NCBI RefSeq assembly: GCF_001423745.1
Contig: NZ_LMPC01000026.1
Coordinates: 207,071-271,070 of the forward strand
Direction of reading: 5' to 3'
Source of the DNA: Arthrobacter sp. Leaf337
GTDB lineage: Bacteria; Actinomycetota; Actinomycetes; Actinomycetales; Micrococcaceae
Length of the DNA: 64,000 nt
The notes below the pieces were generated by a model. The model worked only from the letters and a program-made list of their open reading frames with translations, was not told the origin of the DNA and did no database searches. How positions within the stretch are numbered: position 1 is the first letter of the stretch; every line of letters begins with the position of its first letter. Positions 53,510-60,205 of this stretch are shown here, in pieces. The position numbers and the translations under genes were made by a program.

Positions 53510-54943
53510 ATGCCGGACTTGTCAGCATTCTTCCCGCTAATTGCCGCCATCATCGGGGCGGTTCTCGTCGTCGGCTTTGTCTGGGTGGCTATAAAGCTGA
53601 TGTGGAAGGTGGCCGAACCCAACGAGGCCCTGATCATCTCGGGTTTGACCCGCGGAACCTTGGAAACACGGGCCGGAATGGACTTCAAGATCGTCACCGG
53701 CAAGGGTGCGCTGGTATTTCCCGGGCTTCAGACAGTACGGACCCTGTCACTCACCCTGAACGAAACTGAGCTCAAAGTTTCCTGTGTTACCTCGCAGGGC
53801 ATACAGGTAATTGTGGAGGGTGTTGTTATTTACAAAATCGGCGACGCCCCGCCCTTCATTGCAAATGCGGCCAGGCGCTTTCTGGGCCAGCAACCCAAAA
53901 TGGAAAGCCAGGTATATAACGTCTTTGAAGGACACCTGAGGTCGATCATTGGCAGCATGACTGTGGAGGAAATCATCCGCGAGCGGGACAAGCTCGGTTC
54001 GCAGGTCCGCAGCGCCAGCGGCGTGGAAATGGAGAAGCTGGGCCTGGTGGTGGATTCGCTCCAGATCAAGGACCTGCAGGACCCCACTGGCTATATCCAG
54101 AACATCGCCAAGCCGCACATCGCCCAAGTGAAGATGGAAGCCCGGATTGCCGAGGCCACCAGGAACCGCGAGGCGGCGGAGAAGGAAGCGGAGGCCGCCG
54201 CACTCATTGCCGATGCGCAGAGTGTCTCGGCCATCCGGCAGTCCGTGGCGCAGGCCAACGCCGAACGGGCCAAGGCCAACGCCGCCCAGGCCGGTCCGCT
54301 GGCGGATGCAACCGCACGGCAGCAGGTGGTGGTCCAGGAAACCGAGGTGGCCAAGCTTGAGGCTGACCGCGAAGAGCAGAAGCTCCAAACCACCATCCGC
54401 AAGCCCGCCGACGCCAAGGCCTACGCCAAGCGCACGGACGCCGAGGGCCAGAAGGCGGCCGACATCAGCGCCGCCGAGGCGCTTGCCCGCCGCACCGAAC
54501 TCGAAGCCCAGGTGAACGCCCGCCGGACGGAACTCCAGGCCCAGGCAAATGCCACCGCTGCTGCGGCCGCGGCAGGGGCCACCAAGGTCACCGGCGAGGC
54601 GGAAGCTGCAGCCACCCGGGCGCGCGGTGATGCGGCCGCCTCTGCCATCAAGGCGAAGGCGCTGGCGGAAGCGGAGGGCATCAAAGCACGCGCCGAGGCC
54701 CTCGGGACCAACCAGGACGCTGTTATTTCGCAGCAGCTCGCCGAGAACATGCCGGCCATCATCGCAGCTGCGGCGGAGCCGTTCTCGCACGTGGGACAGA
54801 TGACGGTGCTCAACGGCGGGGAAGGCGTCAACAAGATGCTCGGCGGCATCCTCGCCCAGGTGGGCGACTACCTCCCGGCCCTCTCCTCGGCGCTGAGGAA
54901 CAGCAGGGAAGGCAAACGTCCGGCGAAAGCCCCTGATGCGTAA
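53510..54943 (+). CDS. Flotillin-like SPFH-domain protein
   Basis: 477-residue membrane scaffold. An N-terminal hydrophobic segment (about 6-28, FFPLIAAIIGAVLVVGFVWVAI) anchors it, followed by the SPFH/band-7 domain (about 35-210, VAEPNEALIISGLTRGTLETRAGMDFKIVTGKGALVFPGLQTV) and a long Ala/Glu/Lys-rich coiled coil (about 210-400). The end (MLGGILAQVGDYLPALSSALRNSREGKRP) is typical of bacterial flotillins (FloT/YuaG). AAAGGA lies 7 nt before ATG 53510. Translationally linked to an NfeD-like gene that overlaps its end, a classic SPFH-NfeD pair. Confidence 0.92.
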   Translation: MPDLSAFFPLIAAIIGAVLVVGFVWVAIKLMWKVAEPNEALIISGLTRGTLETRAGMDFKIVTGKGALVFPGLQTVRTLSLTLNETELKVSCVTSQGIQVIVEGVVIYKIGDAPPFIANAARRFLGQQPKMESQVYNVFEGHLRSIIGSMTVEEIIRERDKLGSQVRSASGVEMEKLGLVVDSLQIKDLQDPTGYIQNIAKPHIAQVKMEARIAEATRNREAAEKEAEAAALIADAQSVSAIRQSVAQANAERAKANAAQAGPLADATARQQVVVQETEVAKLEADREEQKLQTTIRKPADAKAYAKRTDAEGQKAADISAAEALARRTELEAQVNARRTELQAQANATAAAAAAGATKVTGEAEAAATRARGDAAASAIKAKALAEAEGIKARAEALGTNQDAVISQQLAENMPAIIAAAAEPFSHVGQMTVLNGGEGVNKMLGGILAQVGDYLPALSSALRNSREGKRPAKAPDA

Positions 54944-55184
54944 GGACGTCGACCGCAGCCTCACCGGCAAGATCGGGCGGGTGACTGGGCGCATCGGCCC
55001 GGGCACCATCGGCGAAGTCATGCTGCCCTACCTCGGCGGCATCATGGCTTTCCATGCACACCCGTTCGACAAGACCAGTGTGTATGCGGTGGGTGATGAA
55101 GTGCTGGTGATCTATTTTGATCCGCCGCAGACGGTCTATGTGGATGAACTGCCGGAGGTGTTGAGGCACGACGGCGGGCGGTAA
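54936..55184 (+). CDS. Short NfeD-like soluble protein
   Basis: 82 residues: TGKIGRVTGRIGPGTIGEVMLPYLGGIMAFHAHPFDKTSVYAVGDEVLVIYFDPPQTVYVDEL has the small beta-barrel (OB-like) pattern of the NfeD C-terminal domain (GxxGxVxxxIxPxGxGxV, then GxxVxVVxxxxxxLxV). No transmembrane part is present, unlike most NfeD proteins, so it would depend on the flotillin for membrane placement. ATG 54936 overlaps the flotillin stop by 8 bp, showing tight coupling. Confidence 0.78.
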   Translation: MRKDVDRSLTGKIGRVTGRIGPGTIGEVMLPYLGGIMAFHAHPFDKTSVYAVGDEVLVIYFDPPQTVYVDELPEVLRHDGGR

Positions 55185-55194
55185 GTCGCGCGTC

Positions 55195-55212
55195 AGGCGC
55201 CGCTCGGCGCCT
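55195..55212. terminator. Short hairpin between convergent genes
   Basis: AGGCGCC-GCTC-GGCGCCT forms a 7-bp stem 10 bp after the NfeD-like stop. No T-run; a weak terminator at best. Confidence 0.4.
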
Positions 55213-55268
55213 GTGGCCAGCAGACGTGAGCGACCGACAACCGTGGCTGCCGGCATCCGCGGACGGGA

Positions 55269-55448
55269 TCAGAACTTCCAGAGGGAGTACGGAACGCTGG
55301 GCAGGTTGCCCGCCATCCAGGGCCGTTCGGACTCCTCCCGCGGCAGGATCCCCCGGCCGTCGCGCAGGACCACCACCACCGTTCCGATCACCCCCAGCAG
55401 GGCAACGACGGCAAGGAAAATCAGGACGACGACGATTGGCCCGGACAT
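55269..55448 (-). CDS. Small single-pass membrane protein
   Basis: 59 residues: one hydrophobic helix (about 3-29, GPIVVVLIFLAVVALLGVIGTVVVVL) and a cytoplasmic-looking tail DGRGILPREESERPWMAGNLPSVPYSLWKF. GAGGTG lies 8 nt before ATG 55448; GTG 55451 one codon earlier is possible. The Pro/Trp-rich tail looks conserved and not random, so I think the gene is real. Function unknown. Confidence 0.65.
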   Translation of the reverse strand: MSGPIVVVLIFLAVVALLGVIGTVVVVLRDGRGILPREESERPWMAGNLPSVPYSLWKF

Positions 55449-55627
55449 CACTGGAACACCTCTGCTATCAATTTTACGGCGTCCCGATCCGGCTGCAGAG
55501 AACCCCGCTCACCGGTCGGTGGCACGCTCCCGGTCCGCCGTCTTCCGGTCCGCAAGCGTGGAGGTCTGGACGGTGAGACAGCTCCGGGCGTATCCTGATT
55601 TTCCATTGCCTCTGGGGGGTGATCTGG

Positions 55628-56629
55628 ATGGTGCGTACTTTCCGTGATCGTTGCCGGTCTTCCGTGCGCCCGCTCCTGCTCGCCGTCGTTCTGACCGGTT
55701 CCTGGCTGGCGTTGGCCGCCGGCCCGGCGAATGCCGCCTCTGATGCTCCGAACCCGCTGGGCGGGATTGGGCAGGCGGCCGCGTCGCTCGTCCAGGACAT
55801 CGTCCCGTACGCCGAGCCGCAAGCCGTTCAGGAACCCGACGAACCTCCCGTTCAGGCTGTCCATGACGTCCCAACTCCGGCCGTCCGCACTGCTGCGATC
55901 GTCGTGGACGTTGTGGATCCTGTGCTCAGCGGGACGACTCAAGTCGTCAGCGACGTGATGGACACCGCCGCTCCGCTCCTTCCGGCCGCGCCGCTCGTTG
56001 ATACGGTCACAGATTCGGTGACCGGCACAGTGGACGAGCTCGGGTCGGTGGTGGATTCCCTCGCTTCCACCCTGCCGGACCTCCATGTGCCGACGGCGCC
56101 CCTTCCGACGGAGCCCGTGTCCACACTTCCACGGCCAAAGATCCCGCCCCAGGTTCCAGGGCAGAATCCGGACACGGCCGCGCCCGGTCTCTTAAGCGGA
56201 ACCCGAGTCCCGCCGTCGGAGTTTCCCTCACAACGGGCGGCAGCCACCAGCGGCGTTGAGGCAGCCTCCAGCGTTGCCCGAGTCCTGCCCGCAGGAGGTG
56301 CGCCGCAGCTGGTCAGGAGCGCGCTTTCTTCGCTGCAGTTCCTGGCGAATACGCACGCTGTGCGAGCGCTGGCAGCAACCATCGGCTATGTGGTTTCCGC
56401 CGGGCCCACGCCGGCTGACGAACCTGCCCGCGAAGGGGGGTTCCGATTCGCGGGCGTCCAGAACCAGTCCGGCTCGGCGTCAGGCACGGGCAGCGCCGGC
56501 GCCGAGGCGTCGGGCGACGTCGACGGGTTCTGGGACTTGCTGCACGATGCCGGCCGCTGCCTCGTGCCGGACGCCGCCCTCATCCTGGCCGCGAGCCCGT
56601 CATTTGATCCGGGGTCTTCCCCCGACTGA
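55628..56629 (+). CDS. Secreted Ala/Pro-rich protein ending SFDPGSSPD, paralog 2
   Basis: 333 residues with a signal peptide (RPLLLAVVLTGSWLALAAGPANA, about 14-37) and a low-complexity Val/Asp/Pro/Thr body (VHDVPTPAVRTAAIVVDVVDPVLSGTTQVVSDVMDTAAPLLPA). A more ordered stretch follows (VRSALSSLQFLANTHAVRALAATIGYVVSAGP), then a Gly/Ser linker and GFWDLLHDAGRCLVPDAALILAASPSFDPGSSPD. The last nine residues equal those of the protein at 24843-25814; the two also share signal-peptide style (RPLLLA), size, composition and a GGGGGG tract 8 nt before ATG. Family not recognised. Confidence 0.72.
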   Translation: MVRTFRDRCRSSVRPLLLAVVLTGSWLALAAGPANAASDAPNPLGGIGQAAASLVQDIVPYAEPQAVQEPDEPPVQAVHDVPTPAVRTAAIVVDVVDPVLSGTTQVVSDVMDTAAPLLPAAPLVDTVTDSVTGTVDELGSVVDSLASTLPDLHVPTAPLPTEPVSTLPRPKIPPQVPGQNPDTAAPGLLSGTRVPPSEFPSQRAAATSGVEAASSVARVLPAGGAPQLVRSALSSLQFLANTHAVRALAATIGYVVSAGPTPADEPAREGGFRFAGVQNQSGSASGTGSAGAEASGDVDGFWDLLHDAGRCLVPDAALILAASPSFDPGSSPD

Positions 56630-56719
56630 GCAGGTCACCTCTGCGCTTTTTCAGGCAGAACATGGCCACCACCGACGCCATCGGCGTACGGAATAGAAAA
56701 CTCAGTCAGGAGAAAAGTC

Positions 56720-56872
56720 ATGTCCGTCCACACCCAGCTTTCCAGCGCCACCGTGATTGTCCGCTCCGCACCCGCCCAGTCCCGCATCGGCAACTGGCCC
56801 GACCCCATGCAGTCCCGCATCGGCAACTGGCCCGACCCCATGGGCCGGGCGGGTTCGGCGGCAGGCCGCTGA
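56720..56872 (+). CDS. 50-aa peptide with tandem QSRIGNWPDPM repeats
   Basis: Starts at ATG 56720, 8 nt after a strong TCAGGAG. The peptide has an N-terminal part (MSVHTQLSSATVIVRSAPA), two exact copies of QSRIGNWPDPM, and a short tail GRAGSAAGR. The repeat is exact in DNA (33 bp twice). No signal peptide or transmembrane helix. The layout recalls ribosomally made modified-peptide precursors with repeated cores, but no modifying enzyme lies next to it, so this is speculative. It follows the SFDPGSSPD protein by 90 bp and may be co-transcribed. Confidence 0.55.
   Translation: MSVHTQLSSATVIVRSAPAQSRIGNWPDPMQSRIGNWPDPMGRAGSAAGR
56777..56842 (+). repeat. Exact 33-bp tandem duplication inside the peptide gene
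   Basis: Units 56777-56809 and 56810-56842 are identical and in frame, coding QSRIGNWPDPM twice. No silent differences exist, so the duplication is recent or kept homogeneous by recombination. Confidence 0.9.
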
Positions 56873-56885
56873 TCATCAGGCCGGT

Positions 56886-56934
56886 CCGGATGCTGTCCCT
56901 TGTCTGCCTGGGGGTGTCAAGGGGCAGCATCCGG
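56886..56934. terminator. Strong hairpin after the peptide gene
   Basis: CCGGATGCTG pairs with CAGCATCCGG and the inner CCCTTG with CAAGGG, with one bulged position and a 15-nt loop. It follows the peptide stop by 13 bp. No clear T-run, so it may be a terminator or an RNA structural element. The rest of the 289-bp gap before the glycosyltransferase gene holds only the 16-bp repeats. Confidence 0.55.
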
Positions 56935-57008
56935 GCCCTGTAATTTACCGGGTCATGTAATCGGAGGCCCACCAGGACGGCTACCACTGGGAGCCCCCGG
57001 CGGCGAGC

Positions 57009-57072
57009 GCCGCCGCCGTCGTGTGCCGCCGCCGTCGTGTGCCGCCGCCGTCGTGTGCCGCCGCCGTCGCGC
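57009..57072 (+). repeat. Four tandem copies of a 16-bp GC-rich unit
   Basis: GCCGCCGCCGTCGTGT occurs at 57009, 57025, 57041 and 57057 (the last copy ends GCGC). It lies about 90 bp before the glycosyltransferase start. Possibly a variable-number repeat. Confidence 0.8.
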
Positions 57073-57161
57073 CTCAAGGCAGCCCCGCTGTTAACCCAAC
57101 CTTCCCTTGCCCGTCATGCCCGCTCCCCCTCGGCGCAACGCACCGCCCGCACCGTGGAGGT

Positions 57162-58319
57162 GTGAGGATCGCAATTGTTGCTGAATCATTCCTGCCACTG
57201 ATGAACGGGGTGACACACTCCATCCTTCGGGTGCTTGAGCATCTGCAGGAGAGGGGCGATGACGTGATGGTGATCGCCCCGTCGACACAGGACACAGAGG
57301 TCCTGGATGTGGTGCACGGCGCGTTCGTGCACCGGCTCCCGTCCGTGCCGCTGGCCGGGTACACGAACGTGCGGGTGGCGTTGGGCGGTGTGAACCGGGT
57401 CAAGAGAATCCTTGCCGATTACGCGCCTGACGTTGTCCACCTCGCATCCCCGTTCGTACTTGGCTGGCGGGCAGTGCAGGCGGCCCACCAACTGGGCATT
57501 CCCACAGTGGCGATCTACCAGACCGAGGTCCCCAGCTACGCGGCCCGCTACGGTGTGCCGTTCATGGAGAACTGGGCCTGGAACCGGGTGGAGAACATCC
57601 ACCTGCTGGCTTCCCGGACTCTGGTGCCGTCCACTTTCGCGCTGAACCAACTGCGCGGCCGCGGGGTATTGCGGGTGGACATGTGGCGGCGCGGTGTGGA
57701 TACCGCGCGGTTTGCGCCGGGAAAGCGCGACGACGGGTGGCGGGCATCCGTTGCCCCGGACGGCGAGCGGATCATCGGCTACGTGGGCCGGCTGGCCGTT
57801 GAAAAGCAGGTGGAGGATCTGGCCGTGCTGGCCGATGTGCCGGGGACCCGGCTGGTGATCGTCGGTGACGGCCCGCAGCGCGAGGCGCTGCAGGGGGCCC
57901 TGCCGAACGCCGTTTTTGCGGGGTTCCTGGGCGGCGAGCAGCTCGCCAGGGCGGTGGCGTCCTTCGACCTGTTCGTGCATCCGGGCGAGTTCGAGACCTT
58001 CTGCCAGACCATCCAGGAGGCCATGGCATCGGGCGTGCCGGTGGTGGCCACGGGCCGCGGCGGTCCGCTGGATCTGGTGGAGAATTCCCGCACGGGCTGG
58101 CTCTACAAACCGGGCGACCTTGCCGGGCTGCGTGCCCATGTCATGGACCTGATGGGCGACGACGCCAAGCGCCGCGCGTTCGCCGCGGCAGCCCACGCAT
58201 CGGTCCAGGGGCGGACGTGGCCGGCGCTGAGCGCGGAGCTGGTCCGCCATTACCGAGCGGTGATCGCCGGTGAGCCGGCGGTTGAGCCTGTCGAAACCCA
58301 ACGAGGAGCAATACTGTGA
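57162..58319 (+). CDS. GT4-family glycosyltransferase (MgtA/PimB-like)
   Basis: 385-residue cytosolic, membrane-associated glycosyltransferase of GT-B fold. The N-terminus is RIAIVAESFLPLMNGVTHSILRVLEHL; donor-side motifs are GYVGRLAVEKQVEDL, IVGDGPQREALQ, and FVHPGEFETFCQTIQEAMASGVPVVAT with the E-x7-E pair. This wording is that of mycobacterial MgtA/PimB-type lipid glycosyltransferases. It is coupled (GTGA) to a UDP-glucose dehydrogenase, so UDP-glucuronate may be the donor for a glucuronosyl-diacylglycerol-type lipid; that is inference. GTG 57162 has GGAGG only 1 nt upstream, too close for normal initiation, so the start is not certain. Confidence 0.88.
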   Translation: MRIAIVAESFLPLMNGVTHSILRVLEHLQERGDDVMVIAPSTQDTEVLDVVHGAFVHRLPSVPLAGYTNVRVALGGVNRVKRILADYAPDVVHLASPFVLGWRAVQAAHQLGIPTVAIYQTEVPSYAARYGVPFMENWAWNRVENIHLLASRTLVPSTFALNQLRGRGVLRVDMWRRGVDTARFAPGKRDDGWRASVAPDGERIIGYVGRLAVEKQVEDLAVLADVPGTRLVIVGDGPQREALQGALPNAVFAGFLGGEQLARAVASFDLFVHPGEFETFCQTIQEAMASGVPVVATGRGGPLDLVENSRTGWLYKPGDLAGLRAHVMDLMGDDAKRRAFAAAAHASVQGRTWPALSAELVRHYRAVIAGEPAVEPVETQRGAIL

Positions 58320-59722
58320 AGATTTCCGTCATCGGCTGCGGCTACCTTGGCGCCGTGCACGCGGCAACGCTGGCGTCGATGGGCCACACCGTGGTGGGCA
58401 TCGACGTCGACGCCGCCAAGGTGGAGCAACTGGCCCGCGGTTTCGCACCGTTTTTCGAGCCTGGCCTGGACGAGCTGCTGCAGGACGGCCGGACCACCGG
58501 CCGGCTCACGTTCTCCACGGATTTCGCGGACGCGGCCGGCGCAGAGGTGCACTTCCTCTGTGTGGGTACGCCGCAGTCCAAGACGTCCGACGGCGCCGAC
58601 CTCAGCTACCTGCTCGCCGCCACCGAAAGTGTTCTGCCGCACCTTGGCCCGCATTCCGCCGTCGTGGGTAAATCCACGGTCCCGGTGGGGACTGTCGATG
58701 TGCTGGCCGGCATCCTTTCCGGGCGCCCGGATGTGGTGCTCGGCTGGAACCCGGAGTTCCTGCGGCAGGGCACCGCAGTGAAGGATTCCCTGGTGCCGGA
58801 CCGCCTGGTCTACGGCGTGCCGGGCGGCAACGCTGCGGCGTTCGACCGGACAAACGGTGCCGGCCGCGGTGTGACGGCAGCCCTGGATGCCGTATACGAG
58901 CCGCTGCTGCGCACCGGGATTCCGCGGCTGGTATGCAACTTTGCCACGGCGGAACTGATCAAATCGGCGTCGAACGCTTACCTGGCCACGAAGGTCAGCT
59001 TCATCAATGCGATGGCCGAGCTGTGCGATGCCTCCGGCGCGGACGTCACCGAACTGGGTGAGGCTATGGGGCTTGATCCGCGGATCGGCAGCCGGTACCT
59101 GCATGCCGGGCTGGGCTTCGGCGGCGGCTGCCTGCCCAAGGACATCCGCAGCTTCCGGACCCAGGCCGCGGCGCTGGGTGTGGGGTCGGTGGACGACTGG
59201 ATGGGAACGGTGGATGCCATCAACCTGGGCCAGCGGTCGAGGACAGCGGACATCGCCCGCCAGCTCTGTGGCGGCAGCCTGGCCGGGCGGACGGTGACGG
59301 TGCTGGGTGCGGCGTTCAAGCCGGACACGGACGACATCCGCGACTCCCCTGCCCTTGATGTCGCCCTGCAGCTGGCCGAGGCCGGCGCACACGTGACCGT
59401 GACGGATCCGAAAGCCATCAACAATGCGTGGATGCGGTACCCGCAGCTGCGCTTCGAGGCCTGCACCAACCGGGCTCTTGAGGGCGCCGAGCTGGTGCTG
59501 CTGCTGACGGAATGGGACGAATACCGTTCTTTGTCTCCCGAGGATGCAGGGACGCTGGTACGACGGCGGACGGTGCTGGACGCGCGCAATGTGCTGGACG
59601 CGGCGGCATGGCAGGCGGAAGGCTGGACGGTTCGTGGTTTGGGAACCGGGCTCACTACGGGTGCCGCCGTTGAGGTTGCCGGATACGGGCGGTCAGGGTC
59701 TGAAGCCTCGCAGCCCGGTTGA
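58316..59722 (+). CDS. ugd: UDP-glucose 6-dehydrogenase
   Basis: 468-residue NAD enzyme that oxidises UDP-glucose to UDP-glucuronate. NAD site KISVIGCGYLGAVHAATLASMGHTVVGID, then FLCVGTPQSK, the substrate region KSTVPVGT and NPEFLRQGTAVKD, the catalytic Lys in ELIKSASNAYLATKVSFIN, catalytic Cys in GFGGGCLPKDIRS, and the C-terminal VLGAAFKPDTDDIRDSPA. GTG 58316 has GAGGAG 7 nt upstream and overlaps the glycosyltransferase stop. Supplies glucuronate for envelope glycolipid or polysaccharide. Confidence 0.95.
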   Translation: MKISVIGCGYLGAVHAATLASMGHTVVGIDVDAAKVEQLARGFAPFFEPGLDELLQDGRTTGRLTFSTDFADAAGAEVHFLCVGTPQSKTSDGADLSYLLAATESVLPHLGPHSAVVGKSTVPVGTVDVLAGILSGRPDVVLGWNPEFLRQGTAVKDSLVPDRLVYGVPGGNAAAFDRTNGAGRGVTAALDAVYEPLLRTGIPRLVCNFATAELIKSASNAYLATKVSFINAMAELCDASGADVTELGEAMGLDPRIGSRYLHAGLGFGGGCLPKDIRSFRTQAAALGVGSVDDWMGTVDAINLGQRSRTADIARQLCGGSLAGRTVTVLGAAFKPDTDDIRDSPALDVALQLAEAGAHVTVTDPKAINNAWMRYPQLRFEACTNRALEGAELVLLLTEWDEYRSLSPEDAGTLVRRRTVLDARNVLDAAAWQAEGWTVRGLGTGLTTGAAVEVAGYGRSGSEASQPG

Positions 59723-59767
59723 TCCCGCCGCTTGGAAGTGTCTCTGCGCTACCTCTGGCCCAGACTC

Positions 59768-59787
59768 ATAAGTCTACTTATTATAGT
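59768..59787 (+). promoter_or_regulatory. Palindromic operator-like site and -10 box of the small membrane gene
   Basis: ATAAGT-CT-ACTTAT (59768-59781) is a perfect inverted repeat that abuts TATAGT (59782-59787). The ATG follows TATAGT by 8 nt without a ribosome-binding site. A regulator bound here would cover the -10/-35 spacer. Confidence 0.55.
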
Positions 59788-59795
59788 AATAGGGC

Positions 59796-60095
59796 ATGCC
59801 GATCAGGTTTGGGGGCGAAGTACAGGTGGACCAGGCGACGATCCTCAGTTACGCCGCCGGCTACGTTGCGGCTTTAATCCTGGCCTTCCTGATACTGCTG
59901 CCCGTGCTGATTCCCGCCCTTCTGCTCCTGCTGGTGGCCGGGTCGGTGCAACTCCTGCTGATGGGGGTGGGGGCACTGGCCCTGGGCTTGTACCGGTTCA
60001 CAGCCAGGCTGTTCCACGCGCTGGCGCGGGCGATCAAGGCCCGCGGGGATGGACCGCGCCGAAGCCACGGAGCCGGCCCTCTTCATCTGCACTGA
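59796..60095 (+). CDS. Small membrane protein, unknown function
   Basis: 99 residues with a hydrophobic core (about 21-63, YVAALILAFLILLPVLIPALLLLLVAGSVQLLLMGVGALALG), probably two helices, then an amphipathic basic segment (YRFTARLFHALARAIKARGDGPRRSHG). Start ATG 59796 is chosen because TATAGT lies 8 nt upstream; GTG 59826 (VDQATILSYAAGYVAAL) is a shorter alternative. The DNA is less GC-rich around the promoter than elsewhere. No family recognised. Confidence 0.6.
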   Translation: MPIRFGGEVQVDQATILSYAAGYVAALILAFLILLPVLIPALLLLLVAGSVQLLLMGVGALALGLYRFTARLFHALARAIKARGDGPRRSHGAGPLHLH

Positions 60096-60136
60096 CGCCG
60101 CTTCCCATGTGACAAGCGGTTCTTCCCGGCGCCCTC

Positions 60137-60156
60137 TATGATGTGCGGAGGGGAGG
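60137..60156 (+). promoter_or_regulatory. -10 box and strong ribosome-binding site of the leader ORF
   Basis: TATGAT at 60137 could be a -10 box. GGAGGGGAGG (60147-60156) is a strong Shine-Dalgarno placed 7 nt before the leader ORF's ATG; the cyclic-di-GMP gene itself has none. Confidence 0.5.
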
Positions 60157-60163
60157 ACATGCC

Positions 60164-60205
60164 ATGAAGAATTTGCGGTCTCATTTTGTCTTTACGGTGC
60201 TGTGA
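60164..60205 (+). CDS. 13-codon leader ORF coupled to the GGDEF-EAL gene
   Basis: ATG 60164, 7 nt after GGAGGGGAGG, encodes MKNLRSHFVFTVL and stops with TGA at 60203-60205. That stop overlaps the ATG of the GGDEF-EAL gene (TGATG). The downstream gene has no Shine-Dalgarno of its own, so its translation should depend on ribosomes finishing this peptide. No attenuation hairpin or codon bias for a single amino acid is visible. The peptide itself may have no function. Confidence 0.6.
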   Translation: MKNLRSHFVFTVL

